A stretch of DNA of 28,812 nucleotides from a virus. The stretch is taken from IMG/VR virus record IMGVR_UViG_3300017746_002124, positions 1 through 28,812 of that record. One strand, given 5' to 3'. The notes below the pieces were generated by a model. That model had not been told where the DNA came from and did not search any database. It saw only the letters and a program-made list of their open reading frames with translations. Positions 14,536-20,981 of the stretch are shown piece after piece; within the stretch, counting starts at the first letter, position 1; the number at the start of each line of letters is the position of its first letter. Made by a program: the position numbers and the translations under genes.

Positions 14536-14570
14536 TTGACAACCCCTCAGACAAATGCTAATATGAGGGG
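14536..14570 (+). promoter_or_regulatory. sigma70-type promoter with inverted repeat flanking -10
   Basis: TTGACA 14536-14541, 17 bp, TAATAT 14559-14564. CCCCTCA at 14543-14549 is perfectly complementary to TGAGGGG at 14564-14570, flanking -10. The right arm ends before the RBS TTGGAG (14575-14580). This looks like an operator or a variant of the RBS-hiding repeats at 3701, 5701 and 18053. Confidence 0.75.
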
Positions 14571-14586
14571 TAAATTGGAGAATCAA

Positions 14587-14745
14587 ATGGCATACCCGAA
14601 TCACTTAATCGACTACGAAGCAGATCCAGAGCAATTACTAAAACTTAAAAAAGCTCTTTCTGAAGCGAAACTTGATTATATGATTACAAACCGTGATGGA
14701 GCCTTGGTGCAACTGAACGTATGGGTAGGCAAGATTAATGATTAA
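14587..14745 (+). CDS. Unknown small protein (52 residues)
   Basis: ATG 14587 after TTGGAG; an in-frame upstream codon at 14536 lies inside the promoter. The product starts MAYPNHLIDYEADPEQLLKL and has a helix followed by a strand (YMITNRDGALVQLNVWVGK), a compact alpha/beta shape. Unknown function. It has its own promoter, consistent with early expression. Confidence 0.65.
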   Translation: MAYPNHLIDYEADPEQLLKLKKALSEAKLDYMITNRDGALVQLNVWVGKIND

Positions 14746-14755
14746 GGAGAATAAT

Positions 14756-15250
14756 ATGAATGATGATAAATTAGGCTACTTGGCTATTGGTGCCGCCGCT
14801 ATACTAATTGCTTTTACTGCGACAAGTGCAAAGGCAAACAATGCAACGCCAATTAACGGTACTATTCAAGATTATTATAAAGTTGTACAAGACAGTGAAC
14901 CATACACAAAGAAAGAGTGTGTGAATGTAAACGTTCCAGTATATGGTAATGTTACACAAGAAGGAGATGCCGCAGGTGGAGCCTTGCTTGGTATGATCCT
15001 TGGTGGTCTTGTTGGTAAAGGTGTTACAGGTGACGATAAAGGTGCCGCCGCAGGAGCTATCTTTGGTGGTCTTGTTGGTGCCGATAAAGGTGCTAAACCA
15101 AAATCTGGACAGGTTGTCACAGGATACCGAACTGAGAACCGTTGCGATTACGTAACTTATTATCGTACCATTGAGCGTACTGAGTATGATTACTCAATCA
15201 TTAATTGGAAAATTGACGGTGTTACTTACACAACTGAATTTGTAAAATAA
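14756..15250 (+). CDS. Exported glycine-zipper protein (17 kDa antigen-like)
   Basis: 164 residues after AAGGAGA. A hydrophobic segment at 8-24 followed by SAKA makes a probable signal peptide, cleaved near 27; there is no lipobox cysteine. After a region around ECVNVNVPVYGN, residues 73-111 form a glycine zipper (GGALLGMILGGLVGKG, then GAAAGAIFGGLVGADKG). The C-terminal half is beta-rich (TGYRTENRCDYVTYY). Such two-helix zippers insert into membranes; in bacteria they occur in outer-membrane antigens. I recall similar proteins in marine T4-like phages. It might alter the envelope of the infected cell. Two cysteines (C55, C130) could pair in the periplasm. Confidence 0.78.
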   Translation: MNDDKLGYLAIGAAAILIAFTATSAKANNATPINGTIQDYYKVVQDSEPYTKKECVNVNVPVYGNVTQEGDAAGGALLGMILGGLVGKGVTGDDKGAAAGAIFGGLVGADKGAKPKSGQVVTGYRTENRCDYVTYYRTIERTEYDYSIINWKIDGVTYTTEFVK

Positions 15251-15882
15251 TGAGCGTCACGGAGTATACAGTAGCTCCGATAACCATACAGGAAGCCACA
15301 CCATTTGTAGAGAATTGGCACTACTCCAAGAATACAAATGGTTTGGCTACACGATATTGTTTTGGACTGTTTAGAGGATCCGAAATGATTGGTTGTATGA
15401 TTTACGCCTACTTAGGTATGGCGAGTGTTTGGAAGAAGTATGGTGAAGTAGAGACAGACGTAGTAGAACTAAGGAGACTATGCTGTATTGACGATACTCC
15501 CAAGAACACTGAAAGCTACTTTATAGCGAAAACTATTAAGTGGTTGAAGGCAGAGACTGATTGTAAAGTAGTAGTGAGTTATGCAGATACCATGCAAGGT
15601 CACGTTGGAACTATATACCATGCATCTAACTTCTATCATCTAGGCATGACAGCCAAGGGTAGATCGATAAAGATTAAAGGTAATAATCGTCTCTATCATG
15701 AGAAGACTATTAGGACATACTATCAACCTGTGAACGGAGAAAGACGTTTGAAACCATATGCTCAGAAGATCAAAGAGCAGTTGGAGAATGGTGAAGCAGA
15801 GTATGTCCATAGTGAAGGTAAACACATATTCGTCTATCCTTTGAATAAAAAAGAGAGACGAAAGTATAGGAAGTTAATATGA
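15250..15882 (+). CDS. Mom-like GNAT-fold DNA modification protein
   Basis: 210 residues, TAATG overlap with the upstream gene. Key blocks: ELRRLCCIDDTPKN (73-86), then VVVSYADTMQGHVGTIYHAS (107-126), followed by FYHLG. The SYAD..GH.G.IY.A.N pattern is that of the phage Mu Mom family, a GNAT-related fold that converts adenine in DNA to a modified base and protects phage DNA from restriction. GLFRGSEMIGCMIY corresponds to the core strands. The basic C-terminal part (KKERRKYRKL) could contact DNA. The target base and chemistry are inferred from Mu. Confidence 0.8.
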   Translation: MSVTEYTVAPITIQEATPFVENWHYSKNTNGLATRYCFGLFRGSEMIGCMIYAYLGMASVWKKYGEVETDVVELRRLCCIDDTPKNTESYFIAKTIKWLKAETDCKVVVSYADTMQGHVGTIYHASNFYHLGMTAKGRSIKIKGNNRLYHEKTIRTYYQPVNGERRLKPYAQKIKEQLENGEAEYVHSEGKHIFVYPLNKKERRKYRKLI

Positions 15883-16169
15883 CAAGTTTTATTATGGATT
15901 GGTGGAATTTAGTGATGGATCATGAAAGAAATCCATTGTCTAACATCAAAGATTTGAGAGTACGTCATCTCGTTATGCAAATACTTGCATGGATGTGGTG
16001 TATCGTATTCACGGCAATGACAGGTACATGGATGTACTTGGGTATCAATATTCTGTTTCACGCATTGCTATTGTGTGGGATCTTTATAACAGTATCGGTG
16101 TTCGAAGCCGCTAAACGTAAACCGCAGATCTTTTATACACTGCGTGGTGAAGGTGGAGAACACGACTAG
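15879..16169 (+). CDS. Small two-span membrane protein
   Basis: 96 residues, ATGA overlap with the Mom-like gene. Two hydrophobic segments (about 31-53 and 54-74: LVMQILAWMWCIVF and GINILFHALLLCGIFI) are flanked by a charged N-terminus and a KRKPQ cytoplasmic-type tail. No signature of holins is clear, though size and topology would allow it. It could equally be an inner-membrane accessory. Family not recognised. Confidence 0.7.
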   Translation: MTSFIMDWWNLVMDHERNPLSNIKDLRVRHLVMQILAWMWCIVFTAMTGTWMYLGINILFHALLLCGIFITVSVFEAAKRKPQIFYTLRGEGGEHD

Positions 16170-16369
16170 GACGTTCTGGGTAGCACCAGATAATATGGGT
16201 TAGCAAATCCCATATGATGAGAAGTGATGTTGCAGTCACAACAAAAGGCTCGATGGAAGTATCTCGGCACGAGTTTGCCGTTAGCGAGATAGAGCGGAGT
16301 TATACCAAAGGATATTAAACGTACTACAATATCTGACGTTGAGAACTCTTCTCGCATACCACAGATTTA
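16170..16369 (+). ncRNA. 200-bp gene-free stretch with four or more hairpins, candidate structured RNA
   Basis: No convincing gene is seen between the membrane protein and tRNA-Arg. Consecutive stems can be read: TCTGG 16175-16179 with CCAGA 16186-16190; ATATGGG 16193-16199 with CCCATAT 16209-16215; TATCTCG 16260-16266 with CGAGATA 16285-16291; GATATT 16311-16316 with AATATC 16328-16333. GAGAAG (16219-16224) may pair at long range with CTTCTC (16347-16352). The loops of the first two stems share TAGCA. A processed RNA cotranscribed with the tRNA is likely, but it matches no RNA class I know. A 34-codon ORF (16214-16318) lies inside without an RBS. Confidence 0.45.
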
Positions 16370-16446
16370 GTTTCCTTAGCTCAGTTGGATAGAGCAAGTG
16401 CCTTCTAAGCACTAGGTCATAGGTTCGAATCCTATAGGGAACACCA
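16370..16446 (+). tRNA. tRNA-Arg (anticodon UCU), CCA encoded
   Basis: A full cloverleaf is visible: acceptor GTTTCCT with AGGGAAC (one G-U pair), D stem GCTC/GAGC, anticodon stem AGTGC/GCACT around CTTCTAA (anticodon TCT), T stem ATAGG/CCTAT with TTCGAAT, discriminator A and encoded CCA. It reads AGA, a codon used often in these genes. It sits just after the structured stretch. Confidence 0.95.
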
Positions 16447-16457
16447 AACTAGAAGGA

Positions 16458-16991
16458 ATGGTTCATTTGACAAGCCTAGATATGCTAAAGAGGACAGGAA
16501 CGAATGCTGAGAGTGATGAATGTTATACTCCATCAGATCAGATCATTCCTCTTCTTAAATATTTAGATAAGGATAAGACTTACTATGAAGCAACTTCTGG
16601 AATCTCTTCTAACATACTTGACGGAATGGTTAAATTCGGTTATAATGTGGTTGGAAGTGGGGGAAGAGACTTTTTTGAATGCAATTCTGATGACGTGTTT
16701 GATGGGATTATTACTAACCCACCTTATAGTCTAAAGGATAAGTTCATTGAACACTGCTATTCGTTAGGGAAACCATTTGCGTTATTCCTACCTGTAGCAT
16801 CTTTCCAAGGTGGTAAACGTGGACAGATGTTCATGGACTACGGTATGTCATGTTTAGTCTACAATAATAGAGTAGACTTCACAGGTGGTGGTGCACCACA
16901 TTTTGGTAATGCTTGGTTTATGCATGGGATCCTACCACCCAACACGATATATTGGGCTAATAACCCAAAGATGAGAGGAAAGCGAAAATGA
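16458..16991 (+). CDS. DNA N6-adenine methyltransferase-like protein with NPPY
   Basis: 177 residues from ATG 16458. The RBS AGAAGGA directly abuts this ATG, so the in-frame TTG at 16467 is an alternative start with better spacing. Catalytic motif IV is ITNPPYSLKDKFIEH (NPPY 87-90), as in adenine-N6 methyltransferases. The N-terminal block DECYTPSDQIIPLL corresponds to the usual Dam-like 'YTP' start. Motif I is degenerate (YYEATSGISSN in place of the glycine-rich FxGxG). No target recognition domain is visible, so it may methylate with low specificity or need a partner. It overlaps the following gene by four bases. Confidence 0.78.
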   Translation: MVHLTSLDMLKRTGTNAESDECYTPSDQIIPLLKYLDKDKTYYEATSGISSNILDGMVKFGYNVVGSGGRDFFECNSDDVFDGIITNPPYSLKDKFIEHCYSLGKPFALFLPVASFQGGKRGQMFMDYGMSCLVYNNRVDFTGGGAPHFGNAWFMHGILPPNTIYWANNPKMRGKRK

Positions 16992-18049
16992 AGGTAACAG
17001 TAGAACGTGATAAGATCACAGATGAGATCAGCGAGATCTTCGACTATGAGTTTGACGGAACATCTACGTTCCATCCTCATGAGATTAATTCATTAGATCG
17101 TGAAACCGTTCTATCTGATTTTGGTATTGGTTTAATTGTGGGACCTTCGGGATCTGGCAAGACTACTTTACTGAAAGAGTTTGGTGAAGAGTATGAACCT
17201 TATTGGTTTGATAACAAATCTATTGCTTCTCATTTCGATGACATCGATGACGTACAGGACAGACTAGGTGCTGTTGGATTTAACTCTGTACCGTCTTGGA
17301 TGCGTCCCTATCATGTACTATCTAATGGTGAACAGTTTAGAGCTAGGTTAGCTCGACAGTTAGACAGCAACATTGTTGTTGATGAGTTCACATCTGTTAT
17401 CGACAGAGATGTTGCCAAGAGTTGTTCTAATGCTATCTCACGATATGTTAAGAGACACAACTTAAAGAACATTGTATTTTCATCTTGTCATTATGACATT
17501 ATTGAGTGGTTGCAACCAGATTGGGTATTTGATACTCAGACTGGTAAGCTGACCACAAGGGGGTATCAAAGGCCAGATATCGTTCTGGAAATTTTACCTT
17601 GTACCAGAGACATCTGGACGCACTTCAGCGACCACCACTATCTCGACCACAACATCCACAAAGGTGCATCTTGTTGGATCGCAACATGGAACGGCAGACT
17701 TGTCGGATTTCTTTCTAGCCTAAGCATGCCTTCGGGCAGTCTTAAGAATGCATGGAGAGCACATAGAGTTGTGATACTTCCAGAGTTCCAAGGGCTAGGT
17801 ATTGGTGCCAGACTTATGGATGCCCTAGGTGATATGCACGTTGCAGAAGGTAAAAGATTCTTTCTCAAAACAAGTCACCCTAGACTAGGCGAATACTGTA
17901 ATAGAAATGATGCTTGGAAAGGCACATCAAAGAACGGTATTGCCAGACCTGACTATAAAACTAATTCTAGTACCTATGGCGGATTTGCTGAAGGACTACA
18001 AAAGCATATGAATAGAATATGCTATTCCCATGAATATATCGGAAAATAG
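16988..18049 (+). CDS. ABC-type ATPase fused to a GNAT acetyltransferase domain
   Basis: 353 residues in two parts. The N-terminal part is a compact ABC ATPase without a transporter: Walker A GPSGSGKTT (52-60), the signature LSNGEQ (111-116), Walker B IVVDEFTS (129-136) and switch His H168 (SSCHYD). The C-terminal part, from about 197, is a GNAT domain with the acetyl-CoA loop EFQGLGIGARLMDAL (266-280), a QxxGxG-type motif. The combination suggests ATP-driven handling of nucleic acid with acyl transfer, in analogy to TmcA for tRNA or Mom for DNA, but substrate is unknown. It is coupled with the NPPY methyltransferase and close to the Mom-like gene. Confidence 0.82.
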   Translation: MKVTVERDKITDEISEIFDYEFDGTSTFHPHEINSLDRETVLSDFGIGLIVGPSGSGKTTLLKEFGEEYEPYWFDNKSIASHFDDIDDVQDRLGAVGFNSVPSWMRPYHVLSNGEQFRARLARQLDSNIVVDEFTSVIDRDVAKSCSNAISRYVKRHNLKNIVFSSCHYDIIEWLQPDWVFDTQTGKLTTRGYQRPDIVLEILPCTRDIWTHFSDHHYLDHNIHKGASCWIATWNGRLVGFLSSLSMPSGSLKNAWRAHRVVILPEFQGLGIGARLMDALGDMHVAEGKRFFLKTSHPRLGEYCNRNDAWKGTSKNGIARPDYKTNSSTYGGFAEGLQKHMNRICYSHEYIGK

Positions 18050-18052
18050 TAC

Positions 18053-18081
18053 TTGACATTAGACGAATCACATGCTATTAA
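18053..18081 (+). promoter_or_regulatory. sigma70-type promoter with inverted repeat reaching the RBS
   Basis: TTGACA 18053-18058, 17 bp, TATTAA 18076-18081 preceded by ATGC. ACGAATC (18063-18069, in the spacer) pairs perfectly with GATTCGT (18102-18108), which overlaps AAAGGA, the RBS of the gene at 18111. Allowing one bulge the repeat extends three more pairs. Confidence 0.78.
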
Positions 18082-18110
18082 TAGTATGTAATCTCAGAAA
18101 GGATTCGTTA

Positions 18111-18401
18111 ATGTCTTACTTAGAAATCATCAAAGAAACAATGGATGACCTGATCGTCTGCTCCACTAACTTTAAAGAGTGTAAGCGTGATGCTGAACGT
18201 GCTCTATCTAATGCCCTGAGTGGTGATTATGATTGGGATAACGACAAAATCATTGAGACACTTACTGGTGCTTGTAATGATGCGGCATTTGACATGGATA
18301 AGTGTCATGACGAAATCATAGAGATCAAAGATCGTTTGGATCTTTTGATTGCCAATGCTGAGTTTAATGAAGTAGCGCAAGCCGCTATAAAAGGAGTTTA
18401 A
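18111..18401 (+). CDS. Unknown acidic early-type protein (96 residues)
   Basis: ATG 18111 after AAAGGA. An acidic, probably all-helical protein: MSYLEIIKETMDDLIVC, then CKRDAERALSNALSGDYDWDND, and a long C-terminal helix (CHDEIIEIKDRLDLLI). No family recognised. It leads a string of small genes with repeated promoters, which looks like an early region of host-takeover or regulator genes. Confidence 0.7.
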   Translation: MSYLEIIKETMDDLIVCSTNFKECKRDAERALSNALSGDYDWDNDKIIETLTGACNDAAFDMDKCHDEIIEIKDRLDLLIANAEFNEVAQAAIKGV

Positions 18402-18402
18402 T

Positions 18403-18585
18403 ATGAATACTAATTACCAAAATGCCTATGATCAGGCTTGTGAATTAATCGATATGTGTCCTGACCTAGAGATTACTTCTGCGTTTAAAGAATGTGCTTT
18501 TAACGTTGGTATCCAAGAGGGTGACGAGTTAGGTAACTTTGTTACTTGGGCTTGGAATAAAATAACTACTTCTTACGAAGGGTAA
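18403..18585 (+). CDS. Unknown acidic protein (60 residues)
   Basis: ATG 18403 is preceded by AAAAGGAG. Sequence features: YDQACELIDMCPDLEITSAFKECAFN and GNFVTWAWNKI. Probably two helices with three cysteines; no metal motif spacing is clear. It follows the previous gene after one base and is likely coupled with it. Confidence 0.65.
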   Translation: MNTNYQNAYDQACELIDMCPDLEITSAFKECAFNVGIQEGDELGNFVTWAWNKITTSYEG

Positions 18586-18590
18586 ATCGA

Positions 18591-18752
18591 ATGATAGAAC
18601 AGTATGAAAATGAAATCAAAAAGTTAGAAAAGTTACTAACTAAGTTTTACGGTAACACTTCATCAGTAAAAATGAAGAAGTATGCAATTGAGAAAAAGAT
18701 TGCCAAATACCAAGAGATTGTTGATGAAATGAATCTAATACTTGCGATTTAG
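18591..18752 (+). CDS. Small coiled-coil-like protein (53 residues)
   Basis: ATG 18591 with GGGTAAATCGA upstream. Heptad-like Lys/Glu/Leu pattern in IEQYENEIKKLEKLLTKF, then a turn and a second helix (AIEKKIAKYQEIVDEMN), suggesting a helical hairpin that could oligomerise. Ends four bases before the next promoter. Unknown function. Confidence 0.6.
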   Translation: MIEQYENEIKKLEKLLTKFYGNTSSVKMKKYAIEKKIAKYQEIVDEMNLILAI

Positions 18753-18755
18753 TAC

Positions 18756-18784
18756 TTGACAACCACGAATCGATATGCTATAAA
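18756..18784 (+). promoter_or_regulatory. sigma70-type promoter with repeated leader (copy 1)
   Basis: TTGACA 18756-18761, 17 bp, TATAAA 18779-18784 preceded by ATGC. The following leader (AGTATAGAC, then AAAGAAAGTGAGAATCAC before the ATG) is almost identical to that of the promoter at 19342. No long inverted repeat is seen here. Confidence 0.8.
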
Positions 18785-18815
18785 ATTAGTATAGACAAAA
18801 GAAAGTGAGAATCAC

Positions 18816-19205
18816 ATGACATATGACCAACAAGATGAATACTTCGGTTTCCACCAAAACGAAATGAACTACAACTCAATCTGGTCTTGTGACCTAGAGT
18901 TCACTAGCCTTGATCAAGAGATGTATGAAGGTGAGTGGGAAGGTTCACATTGTAAAGGTGACGGTCAACAGAAAATCACTTACGAAGTTATTTCTAAAGA
19001 TGCCACTATTGATGAGATCTTGAATAACACTGCCGAAAAGATTGTCTACAAAGCCTATGTTATCGGTAACACTGTCAAAGACTTCTGGAGAGCCGCCGAA
19101 TACTTGATCACAGAGTCTGCTATTGAGCAAGACAACCACCACAGATATGTGGAAGGTTTTGATAAGCAAGCAGACGGTTCATATGAATTGGTAACAGGAT
19201 CTTAA
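18816..19205 (+). CDS. Unknown early-type protein (129 residues)
   Basis: ATG 18816 follows GTGAGAATCAC. The protein is acidic with many aromatic residues at the N-terminus (YDQQDEYFGFHQNEMNYNS), a segment SCDLEFTSLDQEMYEGEWEG, and a C-terminal half with AEKIVYKAYVIGNTVKDFWRAAEYL. No motif identifies it. The leader is shared with the gene at 19403, so the two are probably regulated together. Confidence 0.7.
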   Translation: MTYDQQDEYFGFHQNEMNYNSIWSCDLEFTSLDQEMYEGEWEGSHCKGDGQQKITYEVISKDATIDEILNNTAEKIVYKAYVIGNTVKDFWRAAEYLITESAIEQDNHHRYVEGFDKQADGSYELVTGS

Positions 19206-19206
19206 T

Positions 19207-19374
19207 ATGTTAGAATTTTTCCCTTCTGCCTACGAACTCCCATCAGTCAATGAGTGTAAAGATTACGCTCATTACTGCCAGACCAGAACTGCTGTTGGTC
19301 TTGGCTCAATGCCAGAAGACTTATTTATTGAAATAAAAGGGTTGACAAAGCAATCCGAATCAGCTATAAAGTAA
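19207..19374 (+). CDS. Unknown small protein (55 residues)
   Basis: ATG 19207, one base after the previous stop, preceded by AGGATC. Product contains FFPSAYELPSVNECKDYAHYCQTR and VGLGSMPEDLFIEIKG. Its 3' end carries the complete promoter of the next gene (TTGACA at 19342), so the last ten codons serve two purposes. No family recognised. Confidence 0.55.
   Translation: MLEFFPSAYELPSVNECKDYAHYCQTRTAVGLGSMPEDLFIEIKGLTKQSESAIK
19342..19370 (+). promoter_or_regulatory. sigma70-type promoter with repeated leader (copy 2)
   Basis: TTGACA 19342-19347, 17 bp, TATAAA 19365-19370, located inside the end of the 19207 gene. Leader AGTATAG-AAACAAAGAAAGCGAGAATCAC is a near copy of that at 18785-18815. Confidence 0.78.
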
Positions 19375-19402
19375 GTATAGAAACAAAGAAAGCGAGAATC
19401 AC

Positions 19403-19810
19403 ATGGCTTATATTTCACAAGAAGACAAAAAAGCATTAGCTCCTAAGATCAAAAGTATCCTTAAACAGTACGGTCTTAAAGGTAGCTTGTCTATTCGTCA
19501 CCATTCTACTCTAGTTCTTAATATCGCTAAGGGCGGTATCGACTTCATTGCTGAAGCTAACAAGAAGAACAAAGAGATTGCTGATCGTCGTGGCACTCCT
19601 ATGTATGAGTGTGATGGCTATATCCAAGTGAACACTCACTACCCTGAGACATACGGCAAAGGTTCAAAAGTATTGACTGAGCTTGTTGATGCCATGAAAG
19701 GTCCCAATTGGTTTGATGAGAGTGATATAATGACTGACTATTTCCACGTTGCTCACTATGTTGATATCAATATCGGTAAATGGAACAAGCCTTACGTGTG
19801 TGAGGCTTAA
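19403..19810 (+). CDS. Conserved phage/plasmid-type protein, possibly LPD29-like
   Basis: 135 residues. The N-terminal helix MAYISQEDKKALAPKIKSILKQYG leads to a strand pair LSIRHHSTLVLNIAKG, and the C-terminal part contains DYFHVAHYVDINIGKWNKPY. This pattern occurs in small proteins of phages and mobile elements and recalls the LPD29 (large polyvalent protein-associated) domain; the match is by memory. Role unknown. Driven by promoter 19342 and followed three bases later by the next gene. Confidence 0.7.
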   Translation: MAYISQEDKKALAPKIKSILKQYGLKGSLSIRHHSTLVLNIAKGGIDFIAEANKKNKEIADRRGTPMYECDGYIQVNTHYPETYGKGSKVLTELVDAMKGPNWFDESDIMTDYFHVAHYVDINIGKWNKPYVCEA

Positions 19811-19812
19811 TC

Positions 19813-20019
19813 ATGAGCAATCAAAGAAATGGAAAAATGCACCGTGCCAAGTTGGATGACGGTGCATCTGATATGAAACTACGAAACTTCTTTAGAGATT
19901 GTGCTGAACTTCTACCCGAAGACGAAGCATTTTATTTTGAGCAGATCGTAGATCATTTGAATGATGGTAAAGCATTACCAACCACAAAAGGTGAAGTGGG
20001 CAGACTATTGGGTTTGTAA
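19813..20019 (+). CDS. Unknown small protein (68 residues)
   Basis: ATG 19813 preceded by GTGAGGC. Basic N-terminus (NQRNGKMHRAKLDDG) followed by helices (MKLRNFFRDCAELLPEDEAFYFEQIVDHL) and KGEVGRLLGL, which could be a small helix-turn-helix-like fold. No family recognised. A late box follows four bases after its stop. Confidence 0.6.
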   Translation: MSNQRNGKMHRAKLDDGASDMKLRNFFRDCAELLPEDEAFYFEQIVDHLNDGKALPTTKGEVGRLLGL

Positions 20020-20022
20020 TCG

Positions 20023-20030
20023 TATAAATA
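20023..20030 (+). promoter_or_regulatory. Exact T4 late-promoter box upstream of the kinase gene
   Basis: TATAAATA at 20023-20030 lies in the gap between genes, 35 bases before the TTG start at 20058, and no sigma70-type boxes are visible. Position and exact match support a late promoter, as expected for virion-component genes. Confidence 0.7.
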
Positions 20031-20057
20031 GATGTAAATCATCTGTGGAGAATAACG

Positions 20058-20981
20058 TTGAGAAAGTTTTTAAATTATATGGCGGAAGCCGAAGTAATAG
20101 ACGAGGAGTATATCGAAGCACACTTTGATATTCTTCTTGAAAAGCTTATTACATTTGGTGGTAAGGCATATCCAAAGTTTGGCAACGTTGTAATCATGGC
20201 GGGCGGAGCGGGATCTGGTAAAGGTTTTGTTAAGGATAATCTAGTTGGACTTGAAGGTAAAGTCTTTGACGTGGATGCTCTTAAGACTGCCGCCGCCAAA
20301 GCACCTAAGATTATTGCTAAGGTTAAGGCTGAGACAGGCCAAGACTTGGCTAAGATCGGTGGTAACCTCAAGAAGGCAAGTAATGTAAGTGCCATGCACG
20401 ATATCATCTCAAACCTTCTAAACCTACCAGATAAGAAACAGGCGGCATTCTTTGCTTCTGTATTTTCATCTGCCCCTGATCGTAAGCCTAATATTATTTT
20501 TGATGTTACGCTAAAGGATCTACAGAAATTAAATAACATTACACGTCAAGTATCTGCCCTAGGGTATGATAAGAAAAGCATTCACATTGTGTGGGTAGTT
20601 AATGATATTGAGGTTGCTAAGGCACAGAACAAGAAGAGGGATCGTGTGGTTCCTACTGACATTCTTGTCAACACTCATAGAGGTGCTTCTGCCACCATGA
20701 ATGATATTGTGAACATGGGTAACGGTCTTAAGAAGTATATGGACGGAGATATCGTGTTTGCATTCAATAAGGTTGGTGTAGACAGTGAACTCGTTAAGTC
20801 TGGCAAGAGCGGTAAAAAGATTGGCATGAAGGGTAAGACCGAGGGTGGTCAATATCTAAAGGATGCTGAATACTTCTATGTTAAGCGTAAGGGTGCACGA
20901 GCTATTCCTGTAGCCAAGTTGGATAAACAGATACGTATGAAGATCTCCAAATATGTACCAAAGGGAGTGGAATGGAACTGA
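20058..20981 (+). CDS. Zeta-toxin-like P-loop kinase with probable capsid-targeting peptide
   Basis: 307 residues from TTG 20058, chosen because GTGGAG lies seven bases upstream. Residues 1-12 (MRKFLNYMAEAE) resemble the T4 internal-protein capsid-targeting sequence (MKTYQEFIAEA), with a cleavable MAE|A site for the prohead protease. The kinase core follows: Walker A GGAGSGKG (49-56), DVDALK (71-76) and IIFDVT, similar to zeta toxin and polynucleotide kinase-type P-loops. Basic C-terminal region (KSGKSGKKIGMKGKTEGG). It may be packed into the head and enter the host with the DNA. Driven by the late box at 20023; the next gene overlaps its end. Confidence 0.78.
   Translation: MRKFLNYMAEAEVIDEEYIEAHFDILLEKLITFGGKAYPKFGNVVIMAGGAGSGKGFVKDNLVGLEGKVFDVDALKTAAAKAPKIIAKVKAETGQDLAKIGGNLKKASNVSAMHDIISNLLNLPDKKQAAFFASVFSSAPDRKPNIIFDVTLKDLQKLNNITRQVSALGYDKKSIHIVWVVNDIEVAKAQNKKRDRVVPTDILVNTHRGASATMNDIVNMGNGLKKYMDGDIVFAFNKVGVDSELVKSGKSGKKIGMKGKTEGGQYLKDAEYFYVKRKGARAIPVAKLDKQIRMKISKYVPKGVEWN

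Noticed and set aside
16214-16318. 34-codon ORF (MMRSDVAVTTKG...) in the structured stretch
   Set aside because: No RBS, and its codons coincide with the stems. Kept as an alternative in the ncRNA entry.
16166-16357. Minus-strand ORF of 63 codons across the structured stretch
   Set aside because: No RBS or promoter; it would be the only minus-strand gene in the window.
16170-16369. Group I intron, hammerhead ribozyme or tmRNA
   Set aside because: Core sequences (CTGATGA/GAAA of hammerhead, group I P7 or R/S elements, tmRNA ends) are not found, and no interrupted gene flanks it.
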